A DNA stretch of 64,000 nucleotides from Spisula solida (GCA_947247005.1 OX365955.1:8504001-8568000); one strand, 5' to 3'. Shown: positions 1 through 12,744, counted from the stretch's first letter. Notes: generated from the sequence alone by a model not told the origin. Numbers and translations are program-made.

Positions 1-97
1 CCCAACATAACTAAAATTACTAAGAGTCTTTCGGACGAGACATAAAGCGAGGTCAAGTGTATGATGCTTTACGTCAGCATGTAAACGAACCACTTAA
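1..97 (+). repeat. SINE family A, partial copy cut by window edge
   Basis: This matches the 60530-60625 part of a tRNA-headed SINE: CATAACTAAA, then CTTTCGGACGAG, then GTATGATGCTTTAC. The tRNA-like head would lie left of the window. Related copies lie at 14936, 16480, 60427 and, more diverged, 12745 and 62265. Confidence 0.6.
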
Positions 98-116
98 CTA
101 ACGGAATCATTATTTG

Positions 117-220
117 TATTGCAGCTCCATTTACCACACTTCATAATTGTAAACAAATTATAAAGAATTCTTTGATCACAAGTTTATGATTTCCATATGT
201 GCTTTGATAAAACAGTACCC
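117..220. repeat. Partial copy of TACTGTTTTATCAAAGCACT MITE family
   Basis: This fragment ends in GTGCTTTGATAAAACAGTACC, the right terminal repeat of the complete copies at 2268-2492 and 28820-29055. The left arm is missing. Confidence 0.6.
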
Positions 221-612
221 AGGAATTTAATGAAAGAAGAGCATGAACTATATATTTAATAAGATAAGATTCTTTAAAATGCCAGGCAAATAGATTTGCT
301 AAAGGAAAAAACCAAATCTTAGACATTTCATTTAATTTATGTGATTTTATAATAATGTACATGTTTTGTATAGATGTATATTATAAAATATGTTGTTGTA
401 ATGGTTTCCGACAACATGTTATTGATTTAGAGATCTATAATTTCTCTCAGCATTTGCATCATCGATCTAGCTATCTCATACTGTTAGCGCAACATTATGT
501 CGTAATTGAATGTTGCTTACCGGTATAATCATGTTATATTCAGGAACGATGAATTAGAGACTTAAGCATTTTGAATATTATAATAATATGCTTTATCGTC
601 CAGTCCGAAATA

Positions 613-788
613 CAGTACAACCTCTCCAGAGTGGCCCTCTGTAGAGCAACAACATCTGTATAACATCATTTTCAAAATTTCCCTATGTCACTATTTATTA
701 TAAATTAAACCTCTGTAGAGCAACAACCTCTAAACAATGACCAATATTTGCAGCTCACAAAGGGTGTTGCTTTACAGAGGTTGTACTG
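613..788. mobile_element. Tc1/mariner (pogo-like) MITE, 176 bp
   Basis: The terminal inverted repeats begin CAGTACAACCTCT and end AGAGGTTGTACTG. TA dinucleotides on both sides (611-612 and 789-790) form the expected TA target duplication. No coding capacity. An internal motif (CTCTGTAGAGCAACAAC) occurs twice. Confidence 0.65.
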
Positions 789-1505
789 TATTCACTTACT
801 GGTATCTAGAATACATATTACTGAAATTTTTAAATTATACCACACATATTAGTTTCGTGGACCTTAAATCAGCTAGCTGTCAAGCCTGTGTCAGGGGTCA
901 CCTGAATAAAGCAAACAGCTGTCTTAAACAGCCAATTATCCAATATAATTAAAGCTTAATTAGAACCCGGCAATTTCAGGGCATTGTTTTTTTAACAGAC
1001 ACCTGGTCTAAGCAGTCATAATTGATTTGGTATTTCAATAAATAAATGACTGGCTGCTTAAAGTAGGGTAGATCATATACCAGAATAATAATAACAATAA
1101 TAATAATAAAAATAATGATAATAATAAAAAAATCAAATATTTTATTGCACAAATTTCTGTCCATATATGAAATAATAGTAATAATAATAATAATAATAAA
1201 GACTTAATTTATTTATAGAGGCAATATAGTTTTGTGTTTGACCAACCTTCCCGGCAAGTCTCTTAATTAGGCCAGGTGTCAATTTCCAAACATTAATTGA
1301 AATGAAAGTGTTCAATAAAATGATTTTCCTACCTACTTATGTTACATGAACCAATCATAAAATTATATATTTTCTTTGGCCTTATATAGAATATGTAGGT
1401 GATTTTGATGAGCTTTACTTTCCTTATTGCCCTGTTTCCTGTGTTATTCCTATTGCAAACATGAATATACACTTTGTAACAATTATATATATAATTAAGC
1501 CTATA

Positions 1506-1612
1506 GATAGTTGTGCATATTGTCAGGAATTTTAGGTCAGATGATTTTTGCCAGAGTTACGGCCCTTTGTGGGAGGCATACATTTTAGTGTCAAAAACTC
1601 TTCTACTTCTAG
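1506..1612. repeat. Dispersed repeat (GTTGTGCATATTGTCAGGAA family)
   Basis: About 100 bp shared with 20388-20480 and 39846-39945. All copies carry GTGCATATTGTCAGGAA and GCCCTTTRTGGGAGRCATAC. Here it lies just upstream of the acceptor of the TM exon at 1668. Confidence 0.6.
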
Positions 1613-1667
1613 TGATATCTCCATTCTCAACATAATAATTCACCAAATATCCTGATATGTTTTACAG

Positions 1668-1840
1668 TGAAAGCAGCCGGTGTTCTATGTGTTCTGGGTA
1701 TCAGTTTCGGTATTGGTACATATGTACTCTACAAGATATATGACAAGTTCTTCGGTCCGTCTGTACGCAAGAAACCAAAGAAAGGCGACTTAGATTATCT
1801 ACTTGAAGATGTGGAGGACGAGGAAATATGTCGAATACTT
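1668..1840 (+). CDS. Candidate alternative N-terminal exon with transmembrane anchor (OTULIN-family gene)
   Basis: An exon candidate flanked by a TTTTACAG acceptor and a CTT|GTATGT donor. It opens with TG, so an upstream exon ending in A would form a split initiator codon (A|TG). The 58 residues are MKAAG..., a hydrophobic segment at about residues 4-22 (VLCVLGISFGIGTYVLY), a basic stretch (RKKPKK) and an acidic tail (DLDYLLEDVEDEE). The polarity predicts a short N-terminal anchor with the rest of the protein cytosolic. The exon ends in phase 0, matching the phase-0 start of the exon at 21911, and no other compatible exon was seen before 18 kb. Joining it gives a 952-aa membrane-anchored isoform in place of the 913-aa lipidated one. 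Vertebrate OTULINL also has an N-terminal membrane segment. Alternatively this belongs to a separate gene whose other exons were not recognised. The exon looks real; its assignment is inference. Confidence 0.5.
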
Positions 1841-1869
1841 GTATGTACATTTTCTCACATTATTAATTA

Positions 1870-2267
1870 AAGATGTTTTATTACGGTTTTAATAGCTCCC
1901 CCTCCCCCTCCACCCACTTGAGCTTCACAACAAATGTGAAGGGGGGGTTATACTAAATTCAGTGCCGATGTCTGTCCGCTTATTTGTCCGTACACACACT
2001 CCCATACTTATGTGGCTACTTTATATAATGGACAAACAAGGTGAAACCGTTAAAATTAAGTACTTGGTTTGACTCCTGGGTAGCCAAAATTAGCCACTCT
2101 GTAGTAGTAGCCACATAAGTTACTATGTATGAAGTTACAATCTGTCCATATTCTGTCCCCGTAGTAGCCACATAACATATCCAAGTATGAAGTTTAAATC
2201 TGTCTTTATTCTGTCTGCCATTTGTCTGAAGGTACAATCTTTTTTTATGCACCTCCTCCCACAGCTG
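1870..2267. repeat. Low-complexity and locally duplicated sequence
   Basis: Contains a CCCTCC-rich pyrimidine tract at 1897-1915 and a local duplication of about 80 bp (GTAGTAGCCACATAA at about 2103 and 2161, each followed by TATGAAGTT and a TCTGTC motif). No gene is supported. Confidence 0.4.
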
Positions 2268-2492
2268 GGTACTGTTTTACCAAAGCACTTACAAACAAAT
2301 TTAAATTCCCCATGATTTGTTTACAATTATAAAAGTGTGGTAAATGGAACTGCAATACTGAATGATTCAGTTAATGAACCCCTACAAACCATATCCATCA
2401 CCAATTTGCAGTTGTTAATGAATTATAAAGAATTTTAGCTTGAGTGTAACTTTAAGGTTTTCTTAAGTGCTTTGATAAAACTGTGAGTACCC
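2268..2492. mobile_element. MITE, complete copy (TACTGTTTTAYCAAAGCACT TIR)
   Basis: An inverted-repeat element running from GGTACTGTTTTACCAAAGCA to a TGCTTTGATAAAAC terminus. The second complete copy is at 28820-29055; fragments are at 117 and 20192. Non-coding. Confidence 0.65.
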
Positions 2493-2811
2493 TGCTATCA
2501 GATTAACCTGCTGGTTGTCTTAAAACTTCATTACACTGATGTTTTTCCATGATGAAAGGTTAAAGTACAGTATTAACTTGATAGATACTTATTACTATTA
2601 TAGCGTCCTTCTCTAAATAATCATCCTTGTACGTGATACAGTCTATCTTTGTCCTAGTGTATACTTCCTGTCCTTAAGTGGACATATTGTATTAATGTCA
2701 GTGAGAAATCTAACTGTTCACCAACAGTATTCCAAGTTATTCTGACATGCAATACAAGCATTATATGTATCTGGCCGCATTCAGACAATTTTCTTGTAAG
2801 GATAAGTTAGT

Positions 2812-2941
2812 CCAGGGGTGGTATAGGATAAGTACAACCAATCAGATCACACCATATTAAACTCTTGATCAGTAACAGGCGATTTGATTGGTTATCCTTA
2901 TTCTTAAATTAGATGAGATCAATATTGAATACCACCCCTGG
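2812..2941. mobile_element. Foldback MITE, 130 bp
   Basis: The ends are perfect inverted repeats CCAGGGGTGGTAT and ATACCACCCCTGG. A second inverted pair lies inside (GGATAAGTACAACCAATCA and TTGATTGGTTATCC). No ORF. Confidence 0.65.
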
Positions 2942-3492
2942 AAAACTCTCTAGATGAATCACCCGCTTAATAGAATTGAAAAATTGTTGAGAAATAGCAT
3001 CAAATCATTATGTATAAACAAACACAGTTTCGTAGTTTTATTATCAGGCCGAGGGGTTTGTTGAATAGGACATATATGGTATACACCATATTGCTTACTG
3101 TAGCTGTCTTAATTGATATTAGTTTGTTATTATAAAATCCAATAATTCTTTCTTTCACTCTCTTTTTCTATTACAACATGTTTTAATCCTGGATCAGACT
3201 TTCTATAATTGATTACAAAATTGACCCTGATATATCTTGTAGCTATTCTAACAGTCAGTTGACAAAAACTTTTTTTGGTTGTTAGTGAAAAATTTCAGTG
3301 TAGTTTGTTTCTACAAAGTCATGTTCATGGATTAAATATTACATGATTGTATGTATAATTTTCTTTGTATGTAATACTAGTAGTGAAAATATTTGTTTGG
3401 AAATTCCTGTTAATGTATTTAATTGAGTTATCATCTTAAGATGCATCTGGAAGGTTTGTAGGCAATATCAGCTTGCTAGTCTACGGAATCCT

Positions 3493-3684
3493 GATACACC
3501 GCTTCTCACAGAATCGTTCGGTTTTTATATGGCTCTGACGGAACTGAAAACCGATGTAATGCTCTGACGGAACTCGGAATACATGACATTTGAGTTCCGT
3601 CAGAACATTACATCGGTTATCAGTTCCGTCAGAGCCATAATGAAAACAGTGCATTTCTCTGGCGGAACTGAGAAGCAGTGTATC
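3493..3684. mobile_element. Long palindromic (foldback) element
   Basis: Nearly the whole 192 bp folds back. The outer arms GATACACCGCTTCTC and GAGAAGCAGTGTATC enclose long inner arms containing ATGGCTCTGACGGAACTG / CAGTTCCGTCAGAGCCAT and ACCGATGTAATG / CATTACATCGGT. TCTGACGGAACT also repeats within each arm. Non-coding. Confidence 0.7.
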
Positions 3685-6229
3685 TGGATTTATACCGTGT
3701 GAGCTGCCCCATTGTTGCGTACATAATCAGCTCTTAAAATGTGTTTAATAATATAAATCACAGTCAGTAATTATAAGTACAGTCTGCTAATTCAGGTCTG
3801 TATACAAACATTGTATTGTCATAATGTTGTATTGTAATTGTTTTAAACATTTTAATTGGAGAAAAAGGCACTGAAAACCAATACCTTATTGACTAAACTA
3901 CATTCTTATACACAAAATATCAAAATAATATTAATAAGAGTAATTGCAATGTTCATATACACAATGTTATGTAAACAAATGACTGAATCTGAATAATCAA
4001 TTATATACATGTATGGTGAGATTCTACTTGCACATTGTTACAAATATGTACCAATAATTGCACAACCACCATTTTACAAAATCGACTTTGAAATTGACAA
4101 ACTTTTTATGATTCTGTGTTATATTTTATTTTATCCAGTTATGAAATATGAATGATAGTATATAAAGTTGTCTTATACACAGGCATATGACATTCTATTG
4201 GTTGCCTTAACATTTTTGTGCATTATTTACAGAATATTTCTGTACATAGCATATACTAATGCATGGTTTACTGTTCCCTGCGCTATAAGGTAGTAATTAT
4301 TCAAGTTAATTACAGTGTCTGTGTCTATTTTCTGCCAGTGAATGCTAGCGAGTCTTCTAGTCATCTCTCTCAGTGGTGTACAAATGTATTTCCTTTGTCT
4401 GACTCAAAGAGTCAAAGAGTTCTCTCCCTTGGATATTGATTCTCCATTGTTTGTCTGTAAGAGTTGCTTCCCTTTATACTATTGACCAGCTTAGTGTTGT
4501 TTGAGGACATGAATTGATTGAAAACGGATTTCCTATCTCTCTATACTGGTGTATATGTGTGTTGTGGTGTTATTGATCTATGAAGATACGATATTGAGAC
4601 CAGCTAATATCGTTCTCTGTCAATACTTTAAAGTTCAGAGCAATCAAGCACGGGTAATGATAAAATCTATTGCCGGGACATGCGTCATATTGTTATGTAT
4701 AATGAACTGTATTCTAGCTTCTGATACTGTAAACATTCTATGGATGCTTTTGTTACCAGTGTAACAATGGAATATCTTGTGTTATATCCGTCTTGTGTTC
4801 CAATGAAATTACAATTAATGCAAGTTTTGATTGAATAATGGATTATAATGGAAGGAGTTAGTTGAATAAAATTTATACCAGTTCAGGTTGGTGAAATGTT
4901 TTTAATATTTTTCTTGTATTTTATGATGTTTTATTGTGTTTACCATGGCAACGACCTCATATTGGTTTATTTGATTTGTTGATTTCTTTGACAGCCATGA
5001 AAACTCAAAAGGGCAAGTTGTTGACTTCCCAAGGCCCTTATTTCACCATTTTTGGGACCGAAATTCAGACCCATTCCCTTCCTAAATGAATATAAATTTC
5101 GCCCCTATTTTCTGAAAAAGTTCCCCAATTATTTTTCAAGTCAATGAAGAGCTTCCAGTACATTTGTAAATGCTGTTCAGCAGTTGATGTAGCTGTTGTT
5201 ATAGCTTGAAATTGGCTTTTTGTACAGTAAATAATTAAATATGTATTACTAATATGATAGTATTGATATTTATAAAAGACAAAACTCCCCTTTTTCTTAA
5301 AAACAACTTGAAAATCCCCAGCCTGAGAGCCCCTGGCCCCAGTACCTAAAATTGTAGTTAGGGCCCTGCTTTTAATCCTCAGTATTGGTTTATTTGATTT
5401 TTCAAACAATGGATAATTTCTAGAAAAAAGCTATTGTGTTATAAAGGGCATGCTAACTGAATTAATATTTTATAGGTCACATTTTTTATAATGCTAAATA
5501 AGATGTGTTTGTATTGATGATTCATTGGTACGAGATTGGAGTGACTCACACTCACTGTAAAAATGCAAATTTAATTTTCTGAGTTTATTTGCATAACTGG
5601 ATGCTCCGGTACACATGTTATGTAATAGTCTATTTTCTTCAAGTGCATATCGATGGCTGATAAAACAGTGTCTCTGTATTCTTACTAGGCCTAAAAACAT
5701 GTTTGTTTCCAGGAAGATGCCACCAAATTAGCTAGATTATATTTGGTAGGTTGGGGTTCCTTTTATGTACAGAAAGAGCATTTTCTAATTGTATAAATTT
5801 AGGTTCTAAAGTTTATGAACATTTTTCATGAATACATGATCATCAGTGGTTATTAATAGTTCATAAATGTTCATCATCAGTTCATGAACTGATGAATGTG
5901 TGCTCACAGGGAAAGATGGCAATTCTTGTGTGGTAGCTTACAGGTTAAGATAATTTATGAAACAAACATACTATTGCTGTGCTATGCCCTAATATGGATC
6001 AAGGTGTTGTACTGACCCCTGATCTCTGAATCACCATGTCTTCTGAGAATGTACCTATATATAAATAAAAAATGTAATGCTCTACAAATTGTATCAATGC
6101 TCTGAATGTTATTAAGTAGCTTTAAATGTCAACCACATGCTATATTGTTTTTTCAAGTTATTCATGATCATGTGTTAATTCATGATATCATATGATTTTG
6201 AATCCGGTATGAACAGAAAGGCTGATGAT
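3685..6229. other. Gene-free AT-rich interval
   Basis: About 2.5 kb without a supportable gene. Short ORFs here lack splice context and recognisable domains. The stretch near 5010-5390 (CAAGGCCCTTATTTCACC and CCCCAGTACCTAAAATTG) reads like an old dispersed repeat, but no second copy exists in this window. Confidence 0.4.
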
Positions 6230-6231
6230 TG

Positions 6232-6315
6232 TTGTATATAAATACATGTATAGTACAGAGAATTTGATGTGATCCTCAACCTTCTATAAGCATAATTTAA
6301 CAACTGATATCATGC
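6232..6315. repeat. Dispersed repeat (TACAGAGAATTTGATGTGATCC family)
   Basis: About 85 bp shared with 8500-8595 and 32645-32740: ACAGAGAATTTGATGTGATC, then GCATAATTTAACA, then CTGATAT. The parts of 6770-6965 and 32150-32860 holding CAAGAACCTTGA and GGTTAGGTGAATC are also shared, implying a larger element. Confidence 0.55.
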
Positions 6316-6351
6316 ATATATTTTTAACCTGGTTGTTACAATGTTTTACAA

Positions 6352-6722
6352 GCGGGTAGGATCACGATGAAGCTCGAGGTGTAATACAAACACCGGGTAG
6401 GATCAGGATGAAGCTCGAGGTGTAATACAAACACCGGGTAGGATCACGATGATGCTCGGGGTGTAATACAAACACCGGGTAGGATCAGGATGACGCTCGA
6501 GGTGTAATACAAACGCCGGGTAGGATCACGATGATGCTCGAGGTGTAATACAAACACCGGGTAGGATCACGATGATGCTCGAGGTGTAATACAAACACCG
6601 GGAAGGATCACGATGATGCTCGAGGTGTAATACAAACACCGGGTAGGATCACGATGATGCTCGAGGTGTAATACAAACACCGGGTAGGATCACGATCACG
6701 CTCGAGGTGTAATACAAACACC
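6352..6722. repeat. 41-bp tandem array, 9 copies
   Basis: The unit runs GGGTAGGATCACGATGATGC, then TCGAGGTGTAATACAAACACC. Nine nearly identical copies differ mainly at the GATGATGC / GATGAAGC / GGATGACGC positions. There are no unique spacers, so this is a satellite and not a CRISPR-like array. Confidence 0.85.
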
Positions 6723-7209
6723 AATATATGAAGGACCTATATTTCACAATTTACTGGGGAAATATTTATATAATCAATGCAAGAACCTTGAATCGTAAAG
6801 GTCAGGATTTGGTAACATTCTCTGTACTATATCAACATACAGTGTACTTGACTGGTAGCTTTACATCTACTGTGAGTGACCTGCATGTATGTGAAGTTGC
6901 TGGTTCCTGGTGGAAGGGTAGGTTTAAGAACTGGTTAGGATACAGTCCAAGACAACTGGTTAGGTGAATCAGCCACCATATGTAACTGAAAGTTGTTGAG
7001 AAGTGGTGTTTTAATCTGCAGGAAACAAAAATTCATTGTTACAGTCCTATACTACCTGAGTTACCTCATGGGTCATCGGTTTAGTCTGATCCATTTATTC
7101 CCAAAAGCATATTCCTACGAAATCAGGCCAAAATTTTACTATTTTGACAACTTACCCATTGAGGTTTTGTTACCAACTGCAGTATTTATGATTGCAATAT
7201 TGCATGTGT

Positions 7210-7460
7210 AAATTTTGGCCCAATGGCCTGTCAGGGATGGAACTCTCAGTTGGATGGAACTGGCAGCCTCCATGTCACGGCCTTATAGGGATCAAACATG
7301 AGCAGCCACCATATCACGACATGCCAGTAGCTGAACTGGCTGCCTCCAAATCCTGGCATGCCAGGGTTGGAACAGGCAGCCTAAAAGTCATAGCCTGCCA
7401 GAGATGCATGGACCTGCAGTCTCAATATCACAGACTGTCAGGGATGGAACCTTAGCAGCC
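7210..7460. repeat. Degenerate tandem repeat of about 55 bp
   Basis: Recurring CTGTCAGGGATGGAAC, GGCAGCCTCC and CATGTCACGG-type motifs with variable spacing. It stays open in one frame only because of repeat composition. No protein family recognised. Confidence 0.45.
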
Positions 7461-7729
7461 TCCCACTCTCTTGAAAGATGTTGTAATAAAAAACCACTAG
7501 GGCAATGTGACTCTGTATGTCCATAATGCTTTTTCAACACTTGCCACAATTTATGTTTACGTTATATTTTACTGTAATTTCCTAATCAATATAAACTATA
7601 GGACATTAAGTGTCAACAATCTAGGGGAATGGCCCTATATAGAATTACATTGTAGTTCATATATTATTGGTCCAATGTGTTGTATAGAGTTAAACAGTCA
7701 GTATTAAGTGTTGCCTCCAGTCAAAGTGT

Positions 7730-7985
7730 TCCATCAGTATACCGTATTTCACCGAGTGTTAACCACAGCTGTGTATTGGACGCAGGTAAAAAAGGAAGAA
7801 AATTCAAAGAAAAAGTCAGATGTAAAAAATGGTGAAAATACATCAGAAGAATATAGCCATTCACAATTGGGAACTTGGAAAATGTCTCAAGCTTAGGACT
7901 TTCATTATGAATATTGATTACTGTTAAGTTTGGCAGGAAAAAACAACCAATTGGGGTGGGACCCTTTCCATAGTACATGTATTAT
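7730..7985. repeat. Dispersed repeat related to 17020-17265
   Basis: Shares ATACCGTATTT, CACAGCTGTGTATTGGACGC, AGGTAAAAAA and CTTGGAAAATGTCTCAAGC with 17020-17265. The second copy ends in ATACGGTATAT, so the family is probably a TIR element with ATACCGTAT ends. Confidence 0.55.
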
Positions 7986-8642
7986 TAATAAACACAATTT
8001 TAAACAATGTTTTCTATCGGCAATTGGTTAATTATGAAAACCATGAAAGCTGTCTAAAGGTTACATCTATTGTTAGGTTACACTTCTGAGGTGATGAAAA
8101 TGTGAAAAACACTCGAAAGAGTACGGTAATACAATGGAAGCAATCAATGATGTGTTAGCTTTACCCTCTAGCCGATTACAATGTTTAAGATTTCAATTAT
8201 TTTCTAGCTGCAAATTTTCTGAGAAGTGTTGGGGATGGAGAACTGTTTTATGGTGATGAAATAGAATTTAGATATCTGTGATGTGTTTGATACTATCTGA
8301 AGGCATGGATTGTTCCTCATCTTAAAAATCATTAATTTGGAACATAAAAAACATAAATTGTCAATTTCATCAGAATTCTTTGTGTTCCCCTCAATCAATA
8401 TTAGATAATTTAACCCAATTTCACTAGGCTTTAGTAATTAAAATTATTTTTTCTAATCGTTTCTGCTGGTTTTCAATTTAATCTCATTGCAACAGGTGCT
8501 ATAGTCCAGAGAATTTGACACGACTCTCAAACTTCTATTTGCATAATTTAACATCTGATATATTGTCTATATTTATAATCCCGGTTGTATGTTTTCAAAA
8601 TTTTATTTTATTTTTGCAATACACTAATATGTGAGGCAGTCC

Positions 8643-8806
8643 CTTTAAGATAGCAGCCAATAGAGGGAATCATATCAAATTGTAGATATCAGCCAATAGA
8701 GGGAATCATATCAAATTGTAGATAGCAGCCAATAGAGGGAATCATATTAAATTGTAGATAGCAGCCAATAGAGGGAATCATATCAAATTGTAGATAGCCG
8801 CAAATA
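8643..8806. repeat. 36-bp tandem array, about 4.3 copies, split by an insertion
   Basis: The unit contains AGCAGCCAATAGAGGGAATC, then ATATCAAATTGTAGAT. Copies start at 8654, 8690, 8726, 8762 and 8798, an exact 36-bp period. The array is cut at 8806 by the 2.05-kb element and resumes at 10857 with TAGAGGGAATCATATCAAAT. Confidence 0.85.
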
Positions 8807-10855
8807 GGCCTTTCCCGAAACTAGGTTACCTCCCTTGGAAGTTGTCTTCCCTTGACGCATATGCGCATGCGCCAGATTAATATCTCAACTTCCGGGGTGT
8901 CCGTATATCGATTTAATTGTTATTCAGCCATTACTCCTAGCATTAGCAATCCGTTATACTTGAGATAAAAGTACTTTGTTGACGATGGTTTTGCTTTTCT
9001 TTTGTCGTCAGTTGAACGAACATGTAGGGAAGTGATTACATGTCCTAAAATTCTTATTGGGATAACGAAATTTCATTAAGATTCAAATATATTTCTCAGT
9101 AAAATATCTTATTCACGAGCGCTTTCAATATTTATAAGTTGAGAAGACTATTCAATAATTATTATGAATATACAGCAACATTATTAAATATTCGTTCAAA
9201 TATTATTTTCGGTAACCTTATGAAATACGAATTAATCTACAATATTTTTATGAATATACTCACCAATTAAATTATTTTGACAATCATCCATAACACACGC
9301 GTATACATAAACTTGCACTTATAAGTGCTAAATAAATCCACCACTTCGCAGACATATCATGGCATGCTTATTCACAACAGTGTGCGTGGTATTAAATACA
9401 AAAAAATAATATTATAAGTGTCTTAATTAAAAGGCTATAATGAGGGAAAGTTGTAGCGAAAATGAACGCACTGGTGTTTGCGTTCTAAAATATTAAATGC
9501 CTAATTCATGTATATAAAAAAGATATAGAGAAAATTAAATGACAGTCCGGTATTCGTTTAAAGTGCCCCTATAAATACCCATATTAAAACATATTTTCAA
9601 AACTAATTAAGTGTCATAAAACCCATTATCTGAATTAGTAATCAGTGGAAAAGACCCCCTGCTATGTAATTGGTCAACTACGTGTCTGACACATTGTATA
9701 ATGCAACATATGTCACCGCGGTGGCTATTTAATTGGACATATAGATGCATCCCGTCTGATGTAAGATCTGTATAATGTCAGCGGGAGATTAATATTAGGG
9801 TAATAAAACAGCTCTAATCCCGATGACTGTAATTTAAAATGAAGGAGCAAAGATCTTATAAAAATCCAAGTATTCTTTGGATGAATATACACGTCCGTGC
9901 AGACACTTTGTTTTGAAGTATTGACAGTTGATTTTTTCGTTCAGTGAAATTAAATTAACTCTTAACATGCGCAGTCGAAGTACATTATCTCAGGGGAAGG
10001 GAGGGGGTGTCATCCTAATAATTTGTTCTCAAGAAAGATCGAGTCGGGCCACCATTTGCTTAGTCGGACCAAACCAGTTTTGTGATATCAGTGGGATATC
10101 CTGATCAAAGTCCAAGCCCAGTGCAACTCATGTATTTATATTTACAGGAAAAACAAATTCAAGTGGGTCTGAACAACCCTCTTGAGCCGCGCATAAATTA
10201 ATACATGCATTGTGTGACTCATTCGCGGGATTGGGGGTACTATGCCAACACCCTTTCACACGATTTGTTTTACAAATTCGTGGGTATCTTATACGAATAT
10301 GCCAACATCTAACAACCACATTGACAATGTATATTGTACAATTTCATAAATACCATAATATAAAACTTAACATATATCAAAGTAGAAGTACGCTGGAGAG
10401 ATTGACGTTGACTAATTTAATTACATGTACTTCACTTTTAATAATTAAAAAAAACTATTGAGAACACGAAAAATAAAACAGTTTGCTTAATTTTACCAGA
10501 TACTTTCAAAGATTATTATCGTGATAAGCGAACAAACAATATCCTTCTATATTTCAAATATTTTTTTTGTTTACCGCCATAGATTCTATACTTTGTTCTG
10601 TATAGATTTAATTAATTTCGCAATATTCTAATGTAAAACAGCAGTATGGGATACAAAATTAATTTTTCTAACAGATAATACCAAAAACATAACGAAAAAG
10701 AACACTTTTGTAAGCTAAATACTTAAAAATAACTGCAATTTGTTCTATGTTACTATATACAGATCTTATCAGGACACCCCGGAAGTGGAATTATTCAAAA
10801 CAGGGGACGTTATCGGGGATTTACCAAGGGAGGTAACCTAGTTTCGGGAAAGGGC
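8807..10855. mobile_element. Non-autonomous DNA transposon, 2.05 kb, with compound TIRs
   Basis: The ends are inverted copies of G(G/C)CCTTTCCCGAAACTAGG followed by TTACCTCCCTTGG. A second inverted block lies about 80 bp inside (CTTCCGGGGTGTCC on the left, GGACACCCCGGAAG on the right). TA flanks both ends. The insertion sits inside one unit of the 36-bp array. The interior is AT-rich with no long ORF, so this is a deletion derivative or large MITE. The superfamily is not certain from the ends. Confidence 0.75.
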
Positions 10856-10857
10856 TA

Positions 10858-11510
10858 TAGAGGGAATCATATCAAATTGTAGCTGCTTAAAGCAATTTAG
10901 TGGCTGTTTAATGCAGATTGATATGTATTCAATTGGAATTTAATCATACAAATGTAAATGGTTGCTTAAAAATTAAAATATGGTGGTTTTTTAAGGTGAC
11001 CGCTAGCATGTGCATCTGTAATTGTATACTGTATTATAATTAAGTGGTTGTTAACTTATAGAAATATTGGCAGATATTGCAAATTTACAAAAACTAAAAT
11101 TTGTTACATTTCCTTTTAGTGAAAAGATTGACCAGCAAAGAATCTACCCCTGTGAAATATTGAGATAACTTCATGAAGTATTCAATTGTCTAATTCATTT
11201 CATGCAGGCACTTCATGAAAAAGACATGAATACCAAATAAGTTGATATCGTGAAAACAGCCATGAGGCTGCACAGAAAATACTTAAATAATGTTCCTTTA
11301 ATGAATAAAATAAGAACATTAAGCAGCCTAGAAAATGCTCTAATAAGGTCTTGAACAAAAAAGGACATGGGCCAGCCAAGAAAATGCTTAAATAGGGTCA
11401 AAGTATGAAATAAGGCCGTGGGGTGCAGCTCCATCAAGAATTGTTATATATAAACATGTTTGCCTGTCTTGCCCTTATTTCCTGGTAATACCCTATAGAA
11501 AATTAATCTG
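10858..11510. other. Non-coding interval
   Basis: Starts with the resumed 36-bp repeat unit, then unique AT-rich sequence. The 11210-11430 part has weakly repeated GCAGCCTAGAAAATGCT / GCCAGCCAAGAAAATGCT motifs. No gene supported. Confidence 0.35.
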
Positions 11511-11765
11511 AAATTCTAGTGGAATTCTGATGGAATAATTACATTCCAGTGGGATTCACTGGAATATCAGTGATATTTGTTTTGTCCAGTGGACATCACC
11601 AGAATTCCACAGGAATCATTATTCCACTGGAATTCCACCAGAATCTTTATTCCACCAGAATCATTATTCCACCAGAATTCCACAGGAATCATTATTCAGA
11701 TATCTAGTAGAAATTCCAGTGGAATTCTGGTGAAAATTCCAGTGGAATTCCGGAGACAATTTTCA
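11510..11765. repeat. Simple-sequence region of ATTCCA(C/G)(T/C)GGAATTC palindromes
   Basis: Many short alternating units such as ATTCCACTGGAATTCC, ATTCCACCAGAATC and CCAGTGGAATTCTG. The open frame across it is a consequence of the repeat, not evidence of a gene. Confidence 0.6.
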
Positions 11766-12744
11766 CAAGGGTACAATACTGTACAAGTATTTGCTCTATA
11801 TATTATATACATGGACTGATTTCCGACCTGCCGGCAGATTGTGGAAGAACAGAAAGCAATATAAATGACAGATGTTTATTTCCTATTCTTGCATTATCTC
11901 ATGGATTATTTAACAGCAGTAATTTGTGTTTATGTTTGCATTAGCAATTAATTGTGGTGGCTGGAAGCAGGGATTTATGTAGTTTAATTAGCTTGTCAGA
12001 TCAGAGCACAAAGTGCACACTGCTGCTACACCGGCTTGTCAACAGCTACATTGGCAAAGTCTGTCAACAATATTAGAGAGATCACCGTATTCATATGCAG
12101 AATGCCCACTGGCTATCTATTGGATGAATAAACAATAAAAACCTGCCATACACCAATAGCTTGCTGATAGTATGTATACCTTAGTATACAAACATGGTCT
12201 CTCCTATATGACTTCCTTAAACATATGATGGAATTCCACTCTACATCTGCCCCAGGGTCAAAACTTTACAGCTCTGGCTGTCGCCTTTAAACTGGTTGTA
12301 TATCATGTTTATGTAAAAAAGATTCAAGGGCGCCTTTGACTTGTGTGAACGATATTAAGGGCCATCACTCCTTTCTTGTTTTAGACCAGCTCTCATTGAT
12401 GACTCTATTTGAAAAACTCACAAAGATTGATTCTCCTTTCTTGAACAGAATTTATTGTTAGAGAACAGACTGATGAATTAAGTTCTTTCGATTCTGTTAA
12501 TGATATTGGGAAACTTAGAAAAAAGTAATACCAGGTTTTTTGTGCTTTAATTAAGGCAAATCTTAACATACTAAAGTAGGACTTGATGAAATTTGATTTG
12601 ATTAAATGAAAGTTTATTTTCTAAATTGGGTTTTTTAATGGCATCACATTGTAATAATCATGTACAAGAAATACGTCTGTACTGAGTACTTGTATGTGGT
12701 GCTCTTGTTTACGGTTATCTTTTTTGGGTTTGACTCACATAGTG

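Noticed and set aside
1668..1840. TM exon as part of an armadillo-repeat (ARMC10-like) membrane protein
   Set aside because: TM plus acidic tail is superficially similar, but no armadillo exon was found downstream. The phase match to 21911 favours the OTULIN-family gene, though this is not proved.
6352..6722. CRISPR-like array (41-bp repeats)
   Set aside because: Repeats are directly contiguous with no unique spacers, and the genome is eukaryotic.
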